A DNA stretch of 64,000 nucleotides from assembly GCA_005502805.1 (NCBI GenBank), contig SCMY01000004.1, positions 124,001 through 188,000 of the forward strand, written 5' to 3'. This DNA comes from Rhizobiales bacterium 2SD. Lineage in GTDB: Bacteria > Pseudomonadota > Alphaproteobacteria > Rhizobiales > Beijerinckiaceae. The position numbers and the translations under genes were made by a program. This document shows, in pieces, positions 28,579-39,614 of the stretch (the first letter of the stretch is position 1; each line of letters opens with the position of its first letter). A model generated the notes under the pieces. It was not told the origin of the DNA. It ran no database searches and saw only the letters and a list, made by a program, of their open reading frames with translations.

Positions 28579-29444
28579 GCCACGCCCTCGATGAACAGGC
28601 CCGATGCATCGGCGAGCGCAGCCAATCGCTGCCGGTCGCCGATCAGCACGCTGCCGGCCCTGACCGCGATTCCGGCGAGCCCGGCCGCAGCGACGCGCGC
28701 CACCGTCTCCGAGCCGATCGCCGGCATGTCGACCCTGAGGTCCTGTCCGAGTTTCGGCGCCTTGACCAATACGCCGTCGCCCTTGCCGGGCTTCAGTCGC
28801 CCTGCCTGGACGAGCCCGGCGACGCGTTCGATCATCGCGTCGGTTCCTTCCGCGGCCTCGACCGCGACGATGCGGTGATCGGCGACGATCGCCGCCTGTC
28901 CGATGTCGAAGGGCGAGAGCGTTGCGAGTAAGTTGAAGCCAGTCGCGATCGCCTCGCGCGCGACGGCAGATGGCTTGTGGCGCCCGAGCGCTCCAATCGG
29001 CGCAATGAGATCGGGCGCAAGATCGGCTGGCCCGACGACGCGCAGCCCCTGGCCCTCGAAGAAGGAGACGACACCGCGCAACAGATGATCGTCGCCGCCC
29101 TGAAAGGCGCGGGCGAAATGCGGCAGGTATTTCAAGGTCGATAATTCCGGCGCCAGCGAACCGAAGCTCGGCCGAGGCAAGGCGCCGACCATGACGATCT
29201 CGTCGACCTTGCGACGCTTGATCTCGTCGAGGAAGCGTCCGAGCTGACCGAGCCGATATTCTGCTGCGTCATAGGCGACGTAGTCAGCTGGATCGGCCGC
29301 TCCGGAGAGTATCGCGACATAGACGCTGGCGCCCTGCGCCGCGGCTGCGCTCGCGACCCGCAAGGGATAGTCGCCGCGGCCGGCCAGGACGGCGATACGC
29401 CGCCCCTGCGGCCGTCCTGCCGCGTCGGCGGCTTCTGTGCTCAC
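28575..29444 (-). CDS. lpxI: UDP-2,3-diacylglucosamine pyrophosphatase LpxI
   Basis: Hydrolyses UDP-diacylglucosamine to lipid X, replacing LpxH in alphaproteobacteria; 289 residues. DUF1009 features include IAVLAGRGDYPLRVA at the N terminus, GQLGRFLDEIKRRKVDEIVM, and the C-terminal GKGDGVLVKAPKLGQDLRVD followed by MPAIGSETV. It overlaps lpxA and lpxB by 4 bp on each side, fitting one translationally coupled lipid A operon. Confidence 0.95.
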   Translation of the reverse strand: MSTEAADAAGRPQGRRIAVLAGRGDYPLRVASAAAAQGASVYVAILSGAADPADYVAYDAAEYRLGQLGRFLDEIKRRKVDEIVMVGALPRPSFGSLAPELSTLKYLPHFARAFQGGDDHLLRGVVSFFEGQGLRVVGPADLAPDLIAPIGALGRHKPSAVAREAIATGFNLLATLSPFDIGQAAIVADHRIVAVEAAEGTDAMIERVAGLVQAGRLKPGKGDGVLVKAPKLGQDLRVDMPAIGSETVARVAAAGLAGIAVRAGSVLIGDRQRLAALADASGLFIEGVA

Positions 29445-30250
29445 CGCTCGGGCGCGTTCACGTCGCGCGGCACCGAAATCCCGCGATCCCCGCCGGCACG
29501 GATGAAATCGAGGATCTCGTGGATCAGCGGATGCTCGGCGAACTCGGCCGCGACGTCTTCGACGCGTTCGGCGAGCGTGCCTTCGTCGGCGAAGAGCAGG
29601 CGATAGGCCCGGCGAAGCTCATGAATCTGCTCGCGCGAGAAGCCGCGGCGCTTCAGGCCGACCAGATTGAGCCCCGCGAGATGGGCCGGGTTGTCGCGCA
29701 CCATCCCGAACGGGATGACGTCGAGCAGAACACCCGAACCGCCGCCGATGAAGGCATGATCGCCGATCCGAACGAACTGCTGCAGCCCTGTGCCGCCGCT
29801 GACGATGACGAAGTCGCCGACCGTGACGTGCCCGGCGCACATGACGTTGTTCGAGAAGATGACGTTGTTGCCGATCACGCTGTCATGACCGACATGCGAA
29901 TTGGCCAGGAACAGGCCGCGATCGCCGATGACGGTCTTCATGCCGCCGCCTTCGGTGCCGGGATTCATCGTCACGCCTTCGCGGATCACGCAATCGGCGC
30001 CGATCGCCAGCGTCGACGGCTCGCCCTTGTACTTCAAATCCTGCGGCGGGTGGCCGATCGAGGCGAAGGGGTAGATTTTCGTGCGCGGACCGATTGTCGT
30101 GCGGCCGGCGACGACGACATGGCTGATCAGCTCGACGCCGTCGCCGAGGGCGACATCGGGACCGACCGTGCAGAACGGGCCGATCTTGACGCCTGCTCCC
30201 AGCTTGGCAGACGGGTCGACGATCGCCATCGGGTGGATCGAAGTGTTCAT
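29441..30250 (-). CDS. lpxA: Acyl-ACP-UDP-N-acetylglucosamine O-acyltransferase
   Basis: First enzyme of lipid A synthesis; 269 residues forming a left-handed parallel beta helix from hexapeptide repeats (IHPMAIVDPSAKLGAGVKIG onward). The catalytic His region is NSHVGHDSVIGNNVI and the acyl-length ruler segment follows (VSGGTGLQQFVRIGDHAFIG). A C-terminal helical domain contains GFSREQIHELRRAYRLLF. The start at 30250 (MNTSIHP) is standard; an ATG at 30289 is a possible longer form. fabZ lies directly upstream. Confidence 0.96.
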   Translation of the reverse strand: MNTSIHPMAIVDPSAKLGAGVKIGPFCTVGPDVALGDGVELISHVVVAGRTTIGPRTKIYPFASIGHPPQDLKYKGEPSTLAIGADCVIREGVTMNPGTEGGGMKTVIGDRGLFLANSHVGHDSVIGNNVIFSNNVMCAGHVTVGDFVIVSGGTGLQQFVRIGDHAFIGGGSGVLLDVIPFGMVRDNPAHLAGLNLVGLKRRGFSREQIHELRRAYRLLFADEGTLAERVEDVAAEFAEHPLIHEILDFIRAGGDRGISVPRDVNAPER

Positions 30251-30302
30251 GTCGGAGTCCTGCGTCTGGCCGGGAACGGGAGCATGCATCGTAGCTGCCC
30301 GT

Positions 30303-30761
30303 TCAGACGACCATGGCCGAGAGCTCGGCCTCGGCGACGAGCACGCCGTCGACCCTGGCCTCGCCGCGGTAGAACCAGATATTGCGCTTGTGCGCCAGCT
30401 TGGTGAGGTGGAAGCGCAGCGTGTCGCCCGGAATGACAGGCTTGCGGAACTTGGCCTTGTCGATGGTGGTGAACAGCACGGTCGTGACCGCAAGATCATC
30501 GCTGCCACGCGCGCTGACCACGAGCACGCCCGCCGTCTGCGCCATCGCCTCGATCATCAGAACGCCAGGGAAGACCGGGCGGCCGGGGAAATGGCCCGTG
30601 AACTGGGGTTCGTTGAAGGTGACGTTCTTGATGCCGACGCCGGACGCGTCCCCGTCGATCTCGACGACCTTGTCGACCAGCAGGAACGGATAGCGATGCG
30701 GGATGCAGGCCATGATCTTCTGGATATCGGCCACGCCGAGCGCTTTCGTCGCATCCGTCAT
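30303..30761 (-). CDS. fabZ: 3-hydroxyacyl-ACP dehydratase FabZ
   Basis: Hot-dog fold dehydratase of type II fatty acid synthesis, 152 residues. The catalytic His lies in GHFPGRPVFPGVLMIEAMAQ and the Glu in the same helix; PHRYPFLLVDKV is the usual N-terminal motif. It sits between lpxD and lpxA as in most Gram-negative bacteria, where it balances hydroxyacyl-ACP use between membrane lipids and lipid A. Confidence 0.97.
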   Translation of the reverse strand: MTDATKALGVADIQKIMACIPHRYPFLLVDKVVEIDGDASGVGIKNVTFNEPQFTGHFPGRPVFPGVLMIEAMAQTAGVLVVSARGSDDLAVTTVLFTTIDKAKFRKPVIPGDTLRFHLTKLAHKRNIWFYRGEARVDGVLVAEAELSAMVV

Positions 30762-30850
30762 CGTGTCGTTTCTCCTCGAACGCCCTGCGCCCCGCGCCGA
30801 AGCACGTCACCCGTCTTGAAAAGCTGGTTTTGCCGGAAGTCGGCGTGAGA

Positions 30851-31915
30851 TCAAGCGTTTTCGCCGCCGGCAGGCCCTTTGCCACGCTTGGCCACGAGCT
30901 GCTTTAGCAAGGCGGCCTCGCGCGCCCAGCTCAGCGCCGGCTGCGCAGGATAGCCGCCATAACGCGCACCGCGCGGAACATCACCGGCGACACCGCTCTG
31001 CGCCGCGATCTGTGCGCCCATTCCAATCGTCAGATGACCAGCCAGCCCGACCTGCCCACCGAGCACGGCAAAATCCTCGAGCGTGCTCGAGCCCGCCATG
31101 CCGACCTGGGCACAGATCACGCAGTGACGCCCGACCACGCAGTTATGACCGATCTGCACGAGATTATCGATCTTGCTGCCTTCGCCGATCACCGTGTCGC
31201 GACTGGCGCCGCGGTCGATCGTCGTGTTGGCGCCGATCTCGACATCGTCCTGGATGATGACGCGGCCGACCTGCGGCACCTTCATGTGCCCTTTCGGGCT
31301 CATGGCGAAACCAAAGCCATCCTGACCGATCCGCACGCCGGGGTGGATGATGACGCGGTTGCCGATCAAGGCCGCCTGCAGCGTCGAGCCGGCGCCGACC
31401 GCGCATTGCCGCCCGATCCGGACCTGGGGGCCGATGACGGCGTTGGGTCCGATCACCGTGCCGGCGCCGATCTCCGCGCCCGGGCCGATCACCGCACCCG
31501 GATCGATCGTGACATCGGCTTCGAGTCGTGCCGTCGCATGCACGAAGGCCCCCGGCGCAACGCCGGCCGAACCGAACATCGAGCCCGGCCGCAGCGCCTG
31601 CGGATGAAAGGTCGACAACAGCTTGGCGAAGGCATGATAGGGCGCCGGCGTGATCAGCGCGACCGTTCCGGCCGGAACGCGTTCGGCAAAGCGCTGTGAG
31701 ACGAAGCACAGTGCTGCCGAGGTTCCAGCCAGCGCCGCGACATATTTCGGATTGTCCATATAGGCGGCATCGCTGTCGCCCGCCGTTTCGAGGGGCGCGA
31801 CGCCCTCGATCCGGAGCGTGGGATCGGCGCCCTCAGGCAGTGCGATGCCCGACATGGAAGCGACCTCGCTGAGGGACAGCGAGGTCGCGATCGGAAAGAA
31901 ACTGGGTTCTGCCAT
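30851..31915 (-). CDS. lpxD: UDP-3-O-acylglucosamine N-acyltransferase
   Basis: Adds the second hydroxyacyl chain in lipid A synthesis; 354 residues. An N-terminal uridine-binding domain (about residues 1-100, with [11 protein letters not shown] and [10 protein letters not shown]) precedes hexapeptide repeats ([20 protein letters not shown]) and a catalytic His in [14 protein letters not shown]. The start at 31915 (MAEPSFFP) was chosen over an in-frame ATG at 31939. It follows bamA by 38 bp. Confidence 0.96.
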   Translation of the reverse strand: MAEPSFFPIATSLSLSEVASMSGIALPEGADPTLRIEGVAPLETAGDSDAAYMDNPKYVAALAGTSAALCFVSQRFAERVPAGTVALITPAPYHAFAKLLSTFHPQALRPGSMFGSAGVAPGAFVHATARLEADVTIDPGAVIGPGAEIGAGTVIGPNAVIGPQVRIGRQCAVGAGSTLQAALIGNRVIIHPGVRIGQDGFGFAMSPKGHMKVPQVGRVIIQDDVEIGANTTIDRGASRDTVIGEGSKIDNLVQIGHNCVVGRHCVICAQVGMAGSSTLEDFAVLGGQVGLAGHLTIGMGAQIAAQSGVAGDVPRGARYGGYPAQPALSWAREAALLKQLVAKRGKGPAGGENA

Positions 31916-31953
31916 AAGTTGGTCCGTTGCGGGGCGCATCCGCGCCCCGCCGG

Positions 31954-34485
31954 TCAGAAGCGGGCGCCGCCCGAGAAGCGGAAGGCCTGGACGCGATCAC
32001 CGCCGTACCGGCCGGTGATACCGGTGCGAGGATCGGTGCCGATCTGGCCGTCGTCCTTCGACAGAGCATAAGCGTAGTCGAAGCGGATCGGACCGAGCGG
32101 CGACTGCCAGAGCAGGCTGACGCCGACCGACGAGCGGATGACGTTCTTGTCACGCACGCAGGCGACATTGTTCTGGTAGAGCGAATTGGTCGCCACGTTG
32201 AACTGGCGCGCTTCGGAACCAGCCGGACAGCCGAGGAAAGCACCGTTGGTGATGCCCTTCGAACCGCCGTCATAGTTGAACAGCGTACCAGCGTCGGCGA
32301 AGACCGCGCCCTTCAGGCCAAGATCACGCGGCAGACCGAAGATCGGGAACTGCACCTCCAGCGAACCGCCGAAATAGGTGGTGCCGCCGAGCGCGTTCGC
32401 CGTCGGATCGTTGGACACGTCGCGCGGACCGATACCGGACGGCGCGAAGCCGCGCACCAGTGTCGGGCCGAGGAAGTAGTGGTCGATCATGCGCAGATCG
32501 CCGCCGCCCGTCGCCTGCACGTGACCGGCCTGGACGCGTGCGATACCGACGAAGTCCTCCAGGAACTCCTTGTAGTACCGCGCATCCGCGCTGACGCGCA
32601 GGAACTTCGAATCGCCGCCGACGCCTGCGAACTCCGGCTTGATCTCTGCGACGAAACCGTTGCGCGGGTTCTGATAGTTGTCGAGCGAGTTGTAGTTGAA
32701 GTTCAGGCCGACCAGGGAGGTCAGGGTCGTGCCCTGAGCTTCCTTGACCGCGACCGTCGCTTCGCCGTTCGTCAAGCAGTTGAACGTGTTCGAAGCTGCC
32801 GAACCGCCTGGCGTCCCGGGCGTGATGCCATCGAGCGGGAAGGTACAGTCGTTGTACGGCTTCGAGAACGTGTTCGGGATCTTGATCTCGGTCGTGTAGA
32901 TCGAATAGCGCGGCGTGATCGAGAACTCTTCCGTGATCGGGAAGGAGAAGCGCACCTGACCACCGGTCACGCGGCTCTCGAAATAGCCGATATTGGTGTT
33001 GTCGTTGAACTTCGAGAAGAGATCGAAGCCGGCAGCGATCCGGTGACCGAGGAAATACGGCTCGGTGAACGAGAAATCGATACCCTGGGTACGCTGGCCC
33101 ATCGTGCCGGCGATGCGGACATACTGGCCGCGGCCGAGGAAGTTCGACTCCGACAGCGAGACCTCGCCGATGATGCCGTCCGAGGTCGAGTAGCCGCCGG
33201 CGATCGAGAACGAACCGGTGGCCTTGTCCTCGACATCGATGTTGACGACCACGCGATCAGGCGCGCTGCCCGGCTCGTTGGTGATGCGGACCTTGTTGAA
33301 GAAGCCGAGATTGTTCAGGCGGCGCTCGGCACGGTCGATGAAGACCTTGTTGTAGGCGTCGCCTTCGCCGAGATCGAGCTCGCGGCGAACGACATAGTCG
33401 CGCGTACGGGTGTTGCCGCGGACATTGATGCGCTCGACATAGACCCGCGGCCCCTCTTCGACCACATAGGTGATGCCGATCTGCTGACCGGCCGCGTCGC
33501 GCTCACCACGCGGGCGGACCTGCGCGAAGGCATAGCCGCGCTTGGCGACTTCGGTGGTCAGGCTGACCAGCGAACGCTCGACCGCCTCGGCATTGTATGT
33601 GTCGCCGCTCGAGGTGTTGACGAGCGACTCCAGCACGGCCGGATCGACATCGCGCAGACGGGAATCGACGCCGACATGACCGACCTTGTATTGCGGCCCC
33701 TCGTCGACGGCGATGTCGACCACCCAACCGCCAGCGGCATCGTCGAAGCGCGCATCGCTCGAGACGACCCGGAAGTCGGCATAGCCGTTTTTCAGATAAT
33801 AGCGGCGAATCAGCTCAAGGTCGGCGTTGATCCGGTCCGGATCATAAACGTCGGAGGTCTTGATCCAGCTCAGGAAATTCGACTCGGTCGAGCTCATCAG
33901 CCCGCGCAGGCGCGAGGAGGAGTAAGCGCCATTGCCACTGAAGTTGATCGACTTGATGCCGGTCTTGCCGCTTTCCTGAATGGTGAAGACCACGTCGGAA
34001 CGGCCGTTCGGAAGCGGCTGGATGCGCCCGCTGATCGTGGCCAGGCCATAGCCGGCGCGGCGATAGACATCCTTGAGCCGCTCGACGTCGGCATCGATCA
34101 TCTGCTGGCTCAGCGGGCCGCGCGCCTTGGACTGGACCTGCCCGAGCAGCACCTCGCCCTTCAGACGGCGATTGCCCTCGAAGGCGACGCGGTTGATCGT
34201 GTCGTTTTCCTGGACCGAAACGACGGTCTGCGCCCCGCGGCGGCTGACCTGAACGTTGGAGAACAGGCCGGTCGCCATGAGATTCTGGCGAATCTCCTGC
34301 GGGTTGCCCGAACCCTGCCCTGTCGCATAGGAGCGGATCGTCTCCGCATCGACGCGACGGTTGCCTTGGACAATCACGGACTGCGCGAACACCACGCCAC
34401 CGCTGACGGCCACCATGACGGCCGCAAGTCCGACTGATCGAGAGAGCCGCATGCGCAAGGACCGGCTCTGAAGCGTCGACGTCAT
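31954..34485 (-). CDS. bamA: Outer membrane protein assembly factor BamA
   Basis: Central subunit of the BAM complex, 843 residues. A signal peptide ([19 protein letters not shown], cleaved near VFAQS) precedes five POTRA domains (about residues 40-430, the first starting [15 protein letters not shown]) and a 16-strand Omp85 barrel. The barrel contains the conserved VRGF-type motif ([15 protein letters not shown]) and ends in an aromatic residue (FSGGARF), as required of a beta-signal. The start at 34485 gives [11 protein letters not shown] at 34449 just before the hydrophobic core is an alternative. A large plus-strand open frame over this gene is a codon-bias artefact. Confidence 0.96.
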   Translation of the reverse strand: MTSTLQSRSLRMRLSRSVGLAAVMVAVSGGVVFAQSVIVQGNRRVDAETIRSYATGQGSGNPQEIRQNLMATGLFSNVQVSRRGAQTVVSVQENDTINRVAFEGNRRLKGEVLLGQVQSKARGPLSQQMIDADVERLKDVYRRAGYGLATISGRIQPLPNGRSDVVFTIQESGKTGIKSINFSGNGAYSSSRLRGLMSSTESNFLSWIKTSDVYDPDRINADLELIRRYYLKNGYADFRVVSSDARFDDAAGGWVVDIAVDEGPQYKVGHVGVDSRLRDVDPAVLESLVNTSSGDTYNAEAVERSLVSLTTEVAKRGYAFAQVRPRGERDAAGQQIGITYVVEEGPRVYVERINVRGNTRTRDYVVRRELDLGEGDAYNKVFIDRAERRLNNLGFFNKVRITNEPGSAPDRVVVNIDVEDKATGSFSIAGGYSTSDGIIGEVSLSESNFLGRGQYVRIAGTMGQRTQGIDFSFTEPYFLGHRIAAGFDLFSKFNDNTNIGYFESRVTGGQVRFSFPITEEFSITPRYSIYTTEIKIPNTFSKPYNDCTFPLDGITPGTPGGSAASNTFNCLTNGEATVAVKEAQGTTLTSLVGLNFNYNSLDNYQNPRNGFVAEIKPEFAGVGGDSKFLRVSADARYYKEFLEDFVGIARVQAGHVQATGGGDLRMIDHYFLGPTLVRGFAPSGIGPRDVSNDPTANALGGTTYFGGSLEVQFPIFGLPRDLGLKGAVFADAGTLFNYDGGSKGITNGAFLGCPAGSEARQFNVATNSLYQNNVACVRDKNVIRSSVGVSLLWQSPLGPIRFDYAYALSKDDGQIGTDPRTGITGRYGGDRVQAFRFSGGARF

Positions 34486-34573
34486 CGGGTCGCCTATTCC
34501 ATTCTTTGGGTCGCCACCCCGCAAGCGGGGAACCTCGCTACGGGCGAGGCTCGGCGACATTGAAGACCAAACG

Positions 34574-34601
34574 CTTCTACAAAGTTTCCCGCGGGGTGCA
34601 A
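34574..34601 (-). promoter_or_regulatory. Possible bamA promoter
   Basis: Read on the minus strand, TTGCAC (34601-34596) and TAGAAG (34579-34574) are separated by 16 bp, giving a leader of about 80 nt that includes the two tandem hairpins. The match is fair. Confidence 0.42.
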
Positions 34602-34741
34602 ACCGCCATTGTCGTTAACAAAAGATTTTTGCGGGGGTCGTTGCCGGGAGGTCACGCGCCGGGCTCGAAATCCGGCCGATCTCACGGAAATGGGCCATAA
34701 AAAGCCACAATCCACAGCCGGGAACGGCCTTGGCCGTGAAT

Positions 34742-34783
34742 GTCGTCAGCGCGGTGCAAACTGGGTTGCGCCAAGCTGACGAC
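34742..34783 (-). terminator. Long hairpin downstream of rseP
   Basis: GTCGTCAGC (34742-34750) and GCTGACGAC (34775-34783) are exact inverted complements, with an inner GGTGCAA/TTGCGCC pairing that has one wobble. It lies 8 nt after the rseP stop. No U tract follows, so it may be a termination or mRNA-stabilising structure. Confidence 0.48.
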
Positions 34784-34790
34784 TGCACCT

Positions 34791-35939
34791 TCACAGCAGC
34801 GAGCGGACGTGGACGAGGTCATTCCAGGTCACGAACAGCATCAGCATCAGGACGAGGCCCAGCCCCACCCGGAAGCCGATCTCCTGCGCCCGTTCGCTCA
34901 GCGGTTTTCCGCGCAGCGCCTCGATTGCATAGAACAGCAAGTGGCCGCCATCGAGCATCGGCACCGGGAACAGATTCATCAAGCCGATCGAAACCGACAG
35001 CAACGCCGCCAGGTTGATCAGCGCCAGGAGCCCGCCGCTGGAGGCGACGATGCCAGAGACCTGGGCAATGCGGATCGGCCCGGACAGCTGGTCGGTCGAT
35101 TCCTTCCCCTTGATCAGCTTGGCGATGTAGTCATAGGTCCGCTCGACCACGAACCAGGTCTCGCTCATGCCGAGCCGCACGGATTCGCCCAGGCTGAAGT
35201 GCTGGGTCGACCAATCCTCGGGCTTGGCCGACGCCTGGACGCCGATGATCCCCAACCTTTGCTTGCCGAGCGGCGAGGAGGTCTCGACCAGATCTGGCGT
35301 CACCGAGACCACGACCGTGCTGCCATTGCGATCGATGGTCACCGGAAAGGTCTCGCCGGGGCGGATCGAGATGGCGCGCTGCAGATCACTGAAGCTCTTG
35401 ACCTCACGCCCATCGACCAGGCGGACCAGGTCGCCGGATTGAAGGCCGGCGCGAGCCGCCGCCCCTCCGACCGTGACGCTGTCGACGCGCGGAGCCAGAA
35501 TCGGCTTGCCGACGAAATAGGCGGTTGCTCCGAAGATCAGGATGGCCAGCAGGAAATTTGCGATCGGACCGGCAGCGACGATCGCCGCCCGCTCTCCGAT
35601 CGATTGAGCAGGAAAGGAACGCTCGCGTTCCTCGCGGCTCATCCCGGAGAGCGAATCCGAGGTGGTCGAGCTGGTGGCATCGGCGTCGCCCGAGAATTTG
35701 ACGTAGCCGCCGAGTGGGATCAGGGCAAAGCGCCAGCGCGTGCCGTGCCGGTCGTAGAAGCCGAACAGCTCGCGACCAAAGCCGATGGAAAAGGTCTTCA
35801 CATCGACGCCGCACCAGCGCCCGACCAGGAAATGACCGAGCTCGTGTACGAACACGACGATGGTGAGAACGAACAGGAACGGCAGCAGATAGCCCAGCAG
35901 GAAGCTGGCCGCATGCCAGACCGATCCGACGATATCCAT
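34791..35939 (-). CDS. rseP: RIP metalloprotease RseP
   Basis: Inner-membrane site-2 protease of 382 residues that cleaves anti-sigma factors and signal peptide remnants. The zinc site HEXXH is in VVFVHELGHFLVGRW within the first helix, and the third ligand region is NLFPVPMLDGGHLLF near the C terminus. One PDZ domain (about residues 150-230: PILAPRVDSVTVGGAAARAG) is visible. It has the usual position between dxr and bamA. Confidence 0.95.
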   Translation of the reverse strand: MDIVGSVWHAASFLLGYLLPFLFVLTIVVFVHELGHFLVGRWCGVDVKTFSIGFGRELFGFYDRHGTRWRFALIPLGGYVKFSGDADATSSTTSDSLSGMSREERERSFPAQSIGERAAIVAAGPIANFLLAILIFGATAYFVGKPILAPRVDSVTVGGAAARAGLQSGDLVRLVDGREVKSFSDLQRAISIRPGETFPVTIDRNGSTVVVSVTPDLVETSSPLGKQRLGIIGVQASAKPEDWSTQHFSLGESVRLGMSETWFVVERTYDYIAKLIKGKESTDQLSGPIRIAQVSGIVASSGGLLALINLAALLSVSIGLMNLFPVPMLDGGHLLFYAIEALRGKPLSERAQEIGFRVGLGLVLMLMLFVTWNDLVHVRSLL

Positions 35940-35961
35940 AAAACTCTCCCGACTTCAGTCA

Positions 35962-37143
35962 CTAAGTGACAGTGAAGCGGCCTCCGGACAAGAGCATGCC
36001 GGCGCGGTTTCTCGCATCTTGGTCAACGGCCAGGGCTTCGGCGACATCGGAGGGCGACGATGACGATGCGCCTGCGGCCCGCTCGCAGACGGCCTCGACA
36101 AGGGCAGGAATCGCGGAAAAGGCTATCCGCCGGCGCAAGAATGCTTCGACCGCAACTTCATTTGCGGCATTCAACACAGCTGGCGCCGCCCCGCCCTCGG
36201 CCAAGGCCGCCATGGCGAGCCTCAACGCCGGGAAGCGGGAAAGATCAGGTCGTTCGAAAACCAGAGGTCCGGTCGCGACCAGGTCGAGGAAGCGGCTTTG
36301 CGGCGCATCGAACCGGCCGTCGACCCCAAGGCAATGGGCCGCCGCCACGCGCATATCCGGCACGGCCATGCCGGCGCTGACCGAACCGTCGCGAAAGGTC
36401 ACGAGCCCGTGGACGATCTGCTGCGGATGGACCAGCACCTCGAGCTGATCGGCGCCGAGCCCGAACAGGAAGGAGGCCTCGATCAGCTCCAGCCCCTTGT
36501 TCATCATGCTGGCCGAATCGATCGTGATCTTGGCGCCCATCGCATAGTTCGGGTGGGCGAGCGCCTGTTCCGGCGTGGCAGCGGCGATCCTCTCGACCGG
36601 CCAGGTCCGGAACGGCCCGCCCGAAGCCGTCAGCGTCATCGTGCGGACAGCCGAGATCGGCTCGGCTCCCAGCACCTGGAACAGGGCGTTGTGCTCGGAA
36701 TCGAGCGGCAGGATGCGAGCGCCGACCGCCACTGCCCGCGCCATCACCGCGGCACCGGCGCAGACCAGGCTCTCCTTGTTGGCGAGCGCGACGACGCGTC
36801 CCGGCGTCAGCGCCGCAAAGGTCGCCTCCAGTCCCGCCGCTCCGGAGATGGCGCTGACCACGATGTCGCTGCCCAGCGAAACCGCTTCGAGCACCGCCTG
36901 CCGGCCGGCTCCGTGACGGATGCCGCTGCCGGCCAGCGCGGCCGCGAGCTCTTTGCCCTGCCCCTCATCCGCGATCGCCGCGAAGCTCGCCCTGGTCTCG
37001 CGGGCCACGCGCGCCAGACCGGCCGCATCGCGGCCGGAGACGAGCGCAGCGACCTGCAATCGCTCCGGATTCTCGGCGATGACGGCACGCGTCGAGCGGC
37101 CGATGGAGCCGGTGGCTCCCAATATGGTGACGGTGCGGCGCAT
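35962..37143 (-). CDS. dxr: 1-deoxy-D-xylulose-5-phosphate reductoisomerase
   Basis: Second enzyme of the MEP isoprenoid pathway, 393 residues. The NADPH-binding motif is TILGATGSIGRSTRAV at the N terminus; the metal and substrate region includes LPLDSEHNALFQ and TLTASGGPFR, and the flexible loop follows at HPNYAMGAKITIDSASMMN. The ATG at 37143 gives MRRTVTILGA; a much longer frame extends upstream through cdsA and is not real. It follows cdsA by 8 bp. Confidence 0.96.
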   Translation of the reverse strand: MRRTVTILGATGSIGRSTRAVIAENPERLQVAALVSGRDAAGLARVARETRASFAAIADEGQGKELAAALAGSGIRHGAGRQAVLEAVSLGSDIVVSAISGAAGLEATFAALTPGRVVALANKESLVCAGAAVMARAVAVGARILPLDSEHNALFQVLGAEPISAVRTMTLTASGGPFRTWPVERIAAATPEQALAHPNYAMGAKITIDSASMMNKGLELIEASFLFGLGADQLEVLVHPQQIVHGLVTFRDGSVSAGMAVPDMRVAAAHCLGVDGRFDAPQSRFLDLVATGPLVFERPDLSRFPALRLAMAALAEGGAAPAVLNAANEVAVEAFLRRRIAFSAIPALVEAVCERAAGASSSSPSDVAEALAVDQDARNRAGMLLSGGRFTVT

Positions 37144-37151
37144 CTGATTGG

Positions 37152-37966
37152 TCAGTGTCCCAGCCGCGCCAGATAAAGCAGCAGGCCGGCGAAGACCAGC
37201 ACGGCCCAATAGCCGTCGAGCCGATCGAGGAAGCCGCCATGGCCGGGAATCAGATGGCTCGAATCCTTGGCGCCGAAGCGGCGCTTGATCGACGATTCGA
37301 ACAGGTCGCCCGCCTGGCTGGCGATCGAGGCGGCCAGCGAGACGGCGAGCACCGGCCAGAGGCCCGATGGCAGGCCCGGGAAGAAGAAGGCCCAGACGGC
37401 GGTGCCACATAAAGTGCCAGCCAGGGCGCCGCCGAGCGCGCCTGACCAGGTCTTCTTCGGGCTGACGCGCGGCATCAGCTTGGGCCCTCCCAGCGCCCGG
37501 CCGGTGAAATAGGCGGCGATATCGGTGAGCCAGACCACGGCGAAGGTCCAGATGATCAGGGCGAGCCCGATTCCAGGCGTCTCGCGCAATACGGGCGTCA
37601 CCAACGCAAAGCAGAGCGCATAAGCGATGCCGCAGGCTTCGAGCAGGCGCTGATTGGCGGTCCGCAGCGTCACGACTGCGCCGGTCAATCCGGCGAGCGC
37701 CGCAACACCCGCGAGCGCTGCGCCGCTCAACGGCAGCAATCCGAGGGCGAGCCCCGCCAGCCCGACGCCGATTCCGCCGGCGACGGCGTTCTTGCGGCTG
37801 ACCATGGCGAGCCATTCATACGCGACGATGCCGGCGACGGCAGTCCAGATCAGGCGGAAGGGCCAACCGCCGAACAGCGTGACGCCGAGGATGACCGCTG
37901 CGAGAACCAGCGCCGAGACAACCCGCAGACGCAGCTCGGATGCGCCCACCTTGGCGCCGGCCTCAT

Positions 37967-37970
<4 letters not shown>
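37152..37970 (-). CDS. cdsA: Phosphatidate cytidylyltransferase
   Basis: Makes CDP-diacylglycerol for phospholipid synthesis; 272-residue multipass inner-membrane protein. The family signature is near the C terminus: [19 protein letters not shown] followed by [12 protein letters not shown], with the catalytic Asp residues. The start is assigned to GTG at 37970, whose GTGA overlaps the uppS stop; this gives [17 protein letters not shown] and a normal length. An in-frame ATG at 38123 would lie well inside uppS. Confidence 0.93.
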
Positions 37971-38728
<758 letters not shown>

Positions 38729-38795
38729 TTAGATCGTCTCTTCCGGGCCGAATGCCCATGCGTCGATGATACAGGACAGCGCCGCGCCACGCACT

Positions 38796-39359
38796 TTAGA
38801 CGTGCAGGATTTCCTTTTCCTTGGCGGCGAGCGCCTGGTCGATCTCGCCGATATGCTTGTCGGTGGCTTTCTGGACGAGGTCCGTCTGCTTGCTGACGTC
38901 GTCCTTGGGCATATGCCCGTCCTTTTCCAGCTTCTTGATCAGGTCCATGCCGTCGCGGCGCACATGCCGGACGGCGATCTTCGCCTCCTCGGCGTATTTG
39001 TGCGCGACCTTGACCATCTCCTTGCGGCGCTGCTCGTTGAGCTCCGGAATGCGGATGCGGAGCACCTGCCCTTCGGTCTGAGGATTGAGACCGAGATCGG
39101 ATTCACGGATCGCCTTCTCGACAGCCTGGACCATGCTGCGGTCCCAGACCTGGACCGAGAGCAGGCGCGGCTCGGGCACGCTGACGGTGGCGAGCTGGCT
39201 CAGCGGCGTGCGCGCGCCATAGGCCTCGACCGTGATCGGATCGAGCACATTGGCGGAGGCGCGGCCGGTGCGAAGCGAAGCCAGGTCGCTCTTGAACTTC
39301 TGCACACCGCCATCCATGCGGCGATTGAGATCGGCGAGATCGAAAGTGGTTTGGGCCAT
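38796..39359 (-). CDS. frr: Ribosome recycling factor
   Basis: Splits post-termination ribosomes together with EF-G; 187 residues, standard length. Typical features are the N-terminal three-helix-bundle start ([20 protein letters not shown]), the hinge and beta domain ([35 protein letters not shown]) and [18 protein letters not shown]. The start at 39359 (MAQTTFD) was preferred over ATG at 39395. It is normally adjacent to pyrH; here a plus-strand VOC gene separates the two. Confidence 0.97.
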   Translation of the reverse strand: MAQTTFDLADLNRRMDGGVQKFKSDLASLRTGRASANVLDPITVEAYGARTPLSQLATVSVPEPRLLSVQVWDRSMVQAVEKAIRESDLGLNPQTEGQVLRIRIPELNEQRRKEMVKVAHKYAEEAKIAVRHVRRDGMDLIKKLEKDGHMPKDDVSKQTDLVQKATDKHIGEIDQALAAKEKEILHV

Positions 39360-39614
39360 CGTCTTCAAAACCTTGTCGAAACCCGGCAAACGCAACGCCG
39401 GAATTGCGCGCGACCATGGCGAGCAGCCGCCGTAGGGTCAAGGATTTATCCGTCAACAGCACTTTCCCCGGCGAGTCCGCAAGCGGAATCGGAAGCGCGG
39501 CCGCTTCTGCATAGCCGGCAAGACCGCTGGAATGCTGGTCAAGGCCGGAAGCGCTTCCTAGCTTGATCCCAGGCCCGTCGGGCAATCCCGGCCAGGCTGC
39601 GAGGAGGATACCCC

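Larger units (their letters stand above)
34486..34790 (-). other. Leader and control region between rseP and bamA
   Basis: This 305-bp stretch contains no convincing gene. Two tandem 6-bp stem-loops lie close to the bamA start (CCCCGC/GCGGGG at 34517-34530 and CCTCGC/GCGAGG at 34533-34549). A possible bamA promoter and a strong hairpin after rseP are listed separately. Confidence 0.6.

Noticed and set aside
31927..34437. 836-codon plus-strand open frame opposite bamA
   Set aside because: Same artefact; its composition is Arg/Asp/Glu rich as expected from the complement of BamA codons.
34640..34690. tRNA-like segment (GGGCTCGAAATCCGG)
   Set aside because: Only a T-arm-like string is present; no acceptor stem, anticodon arm or CCA could be built.
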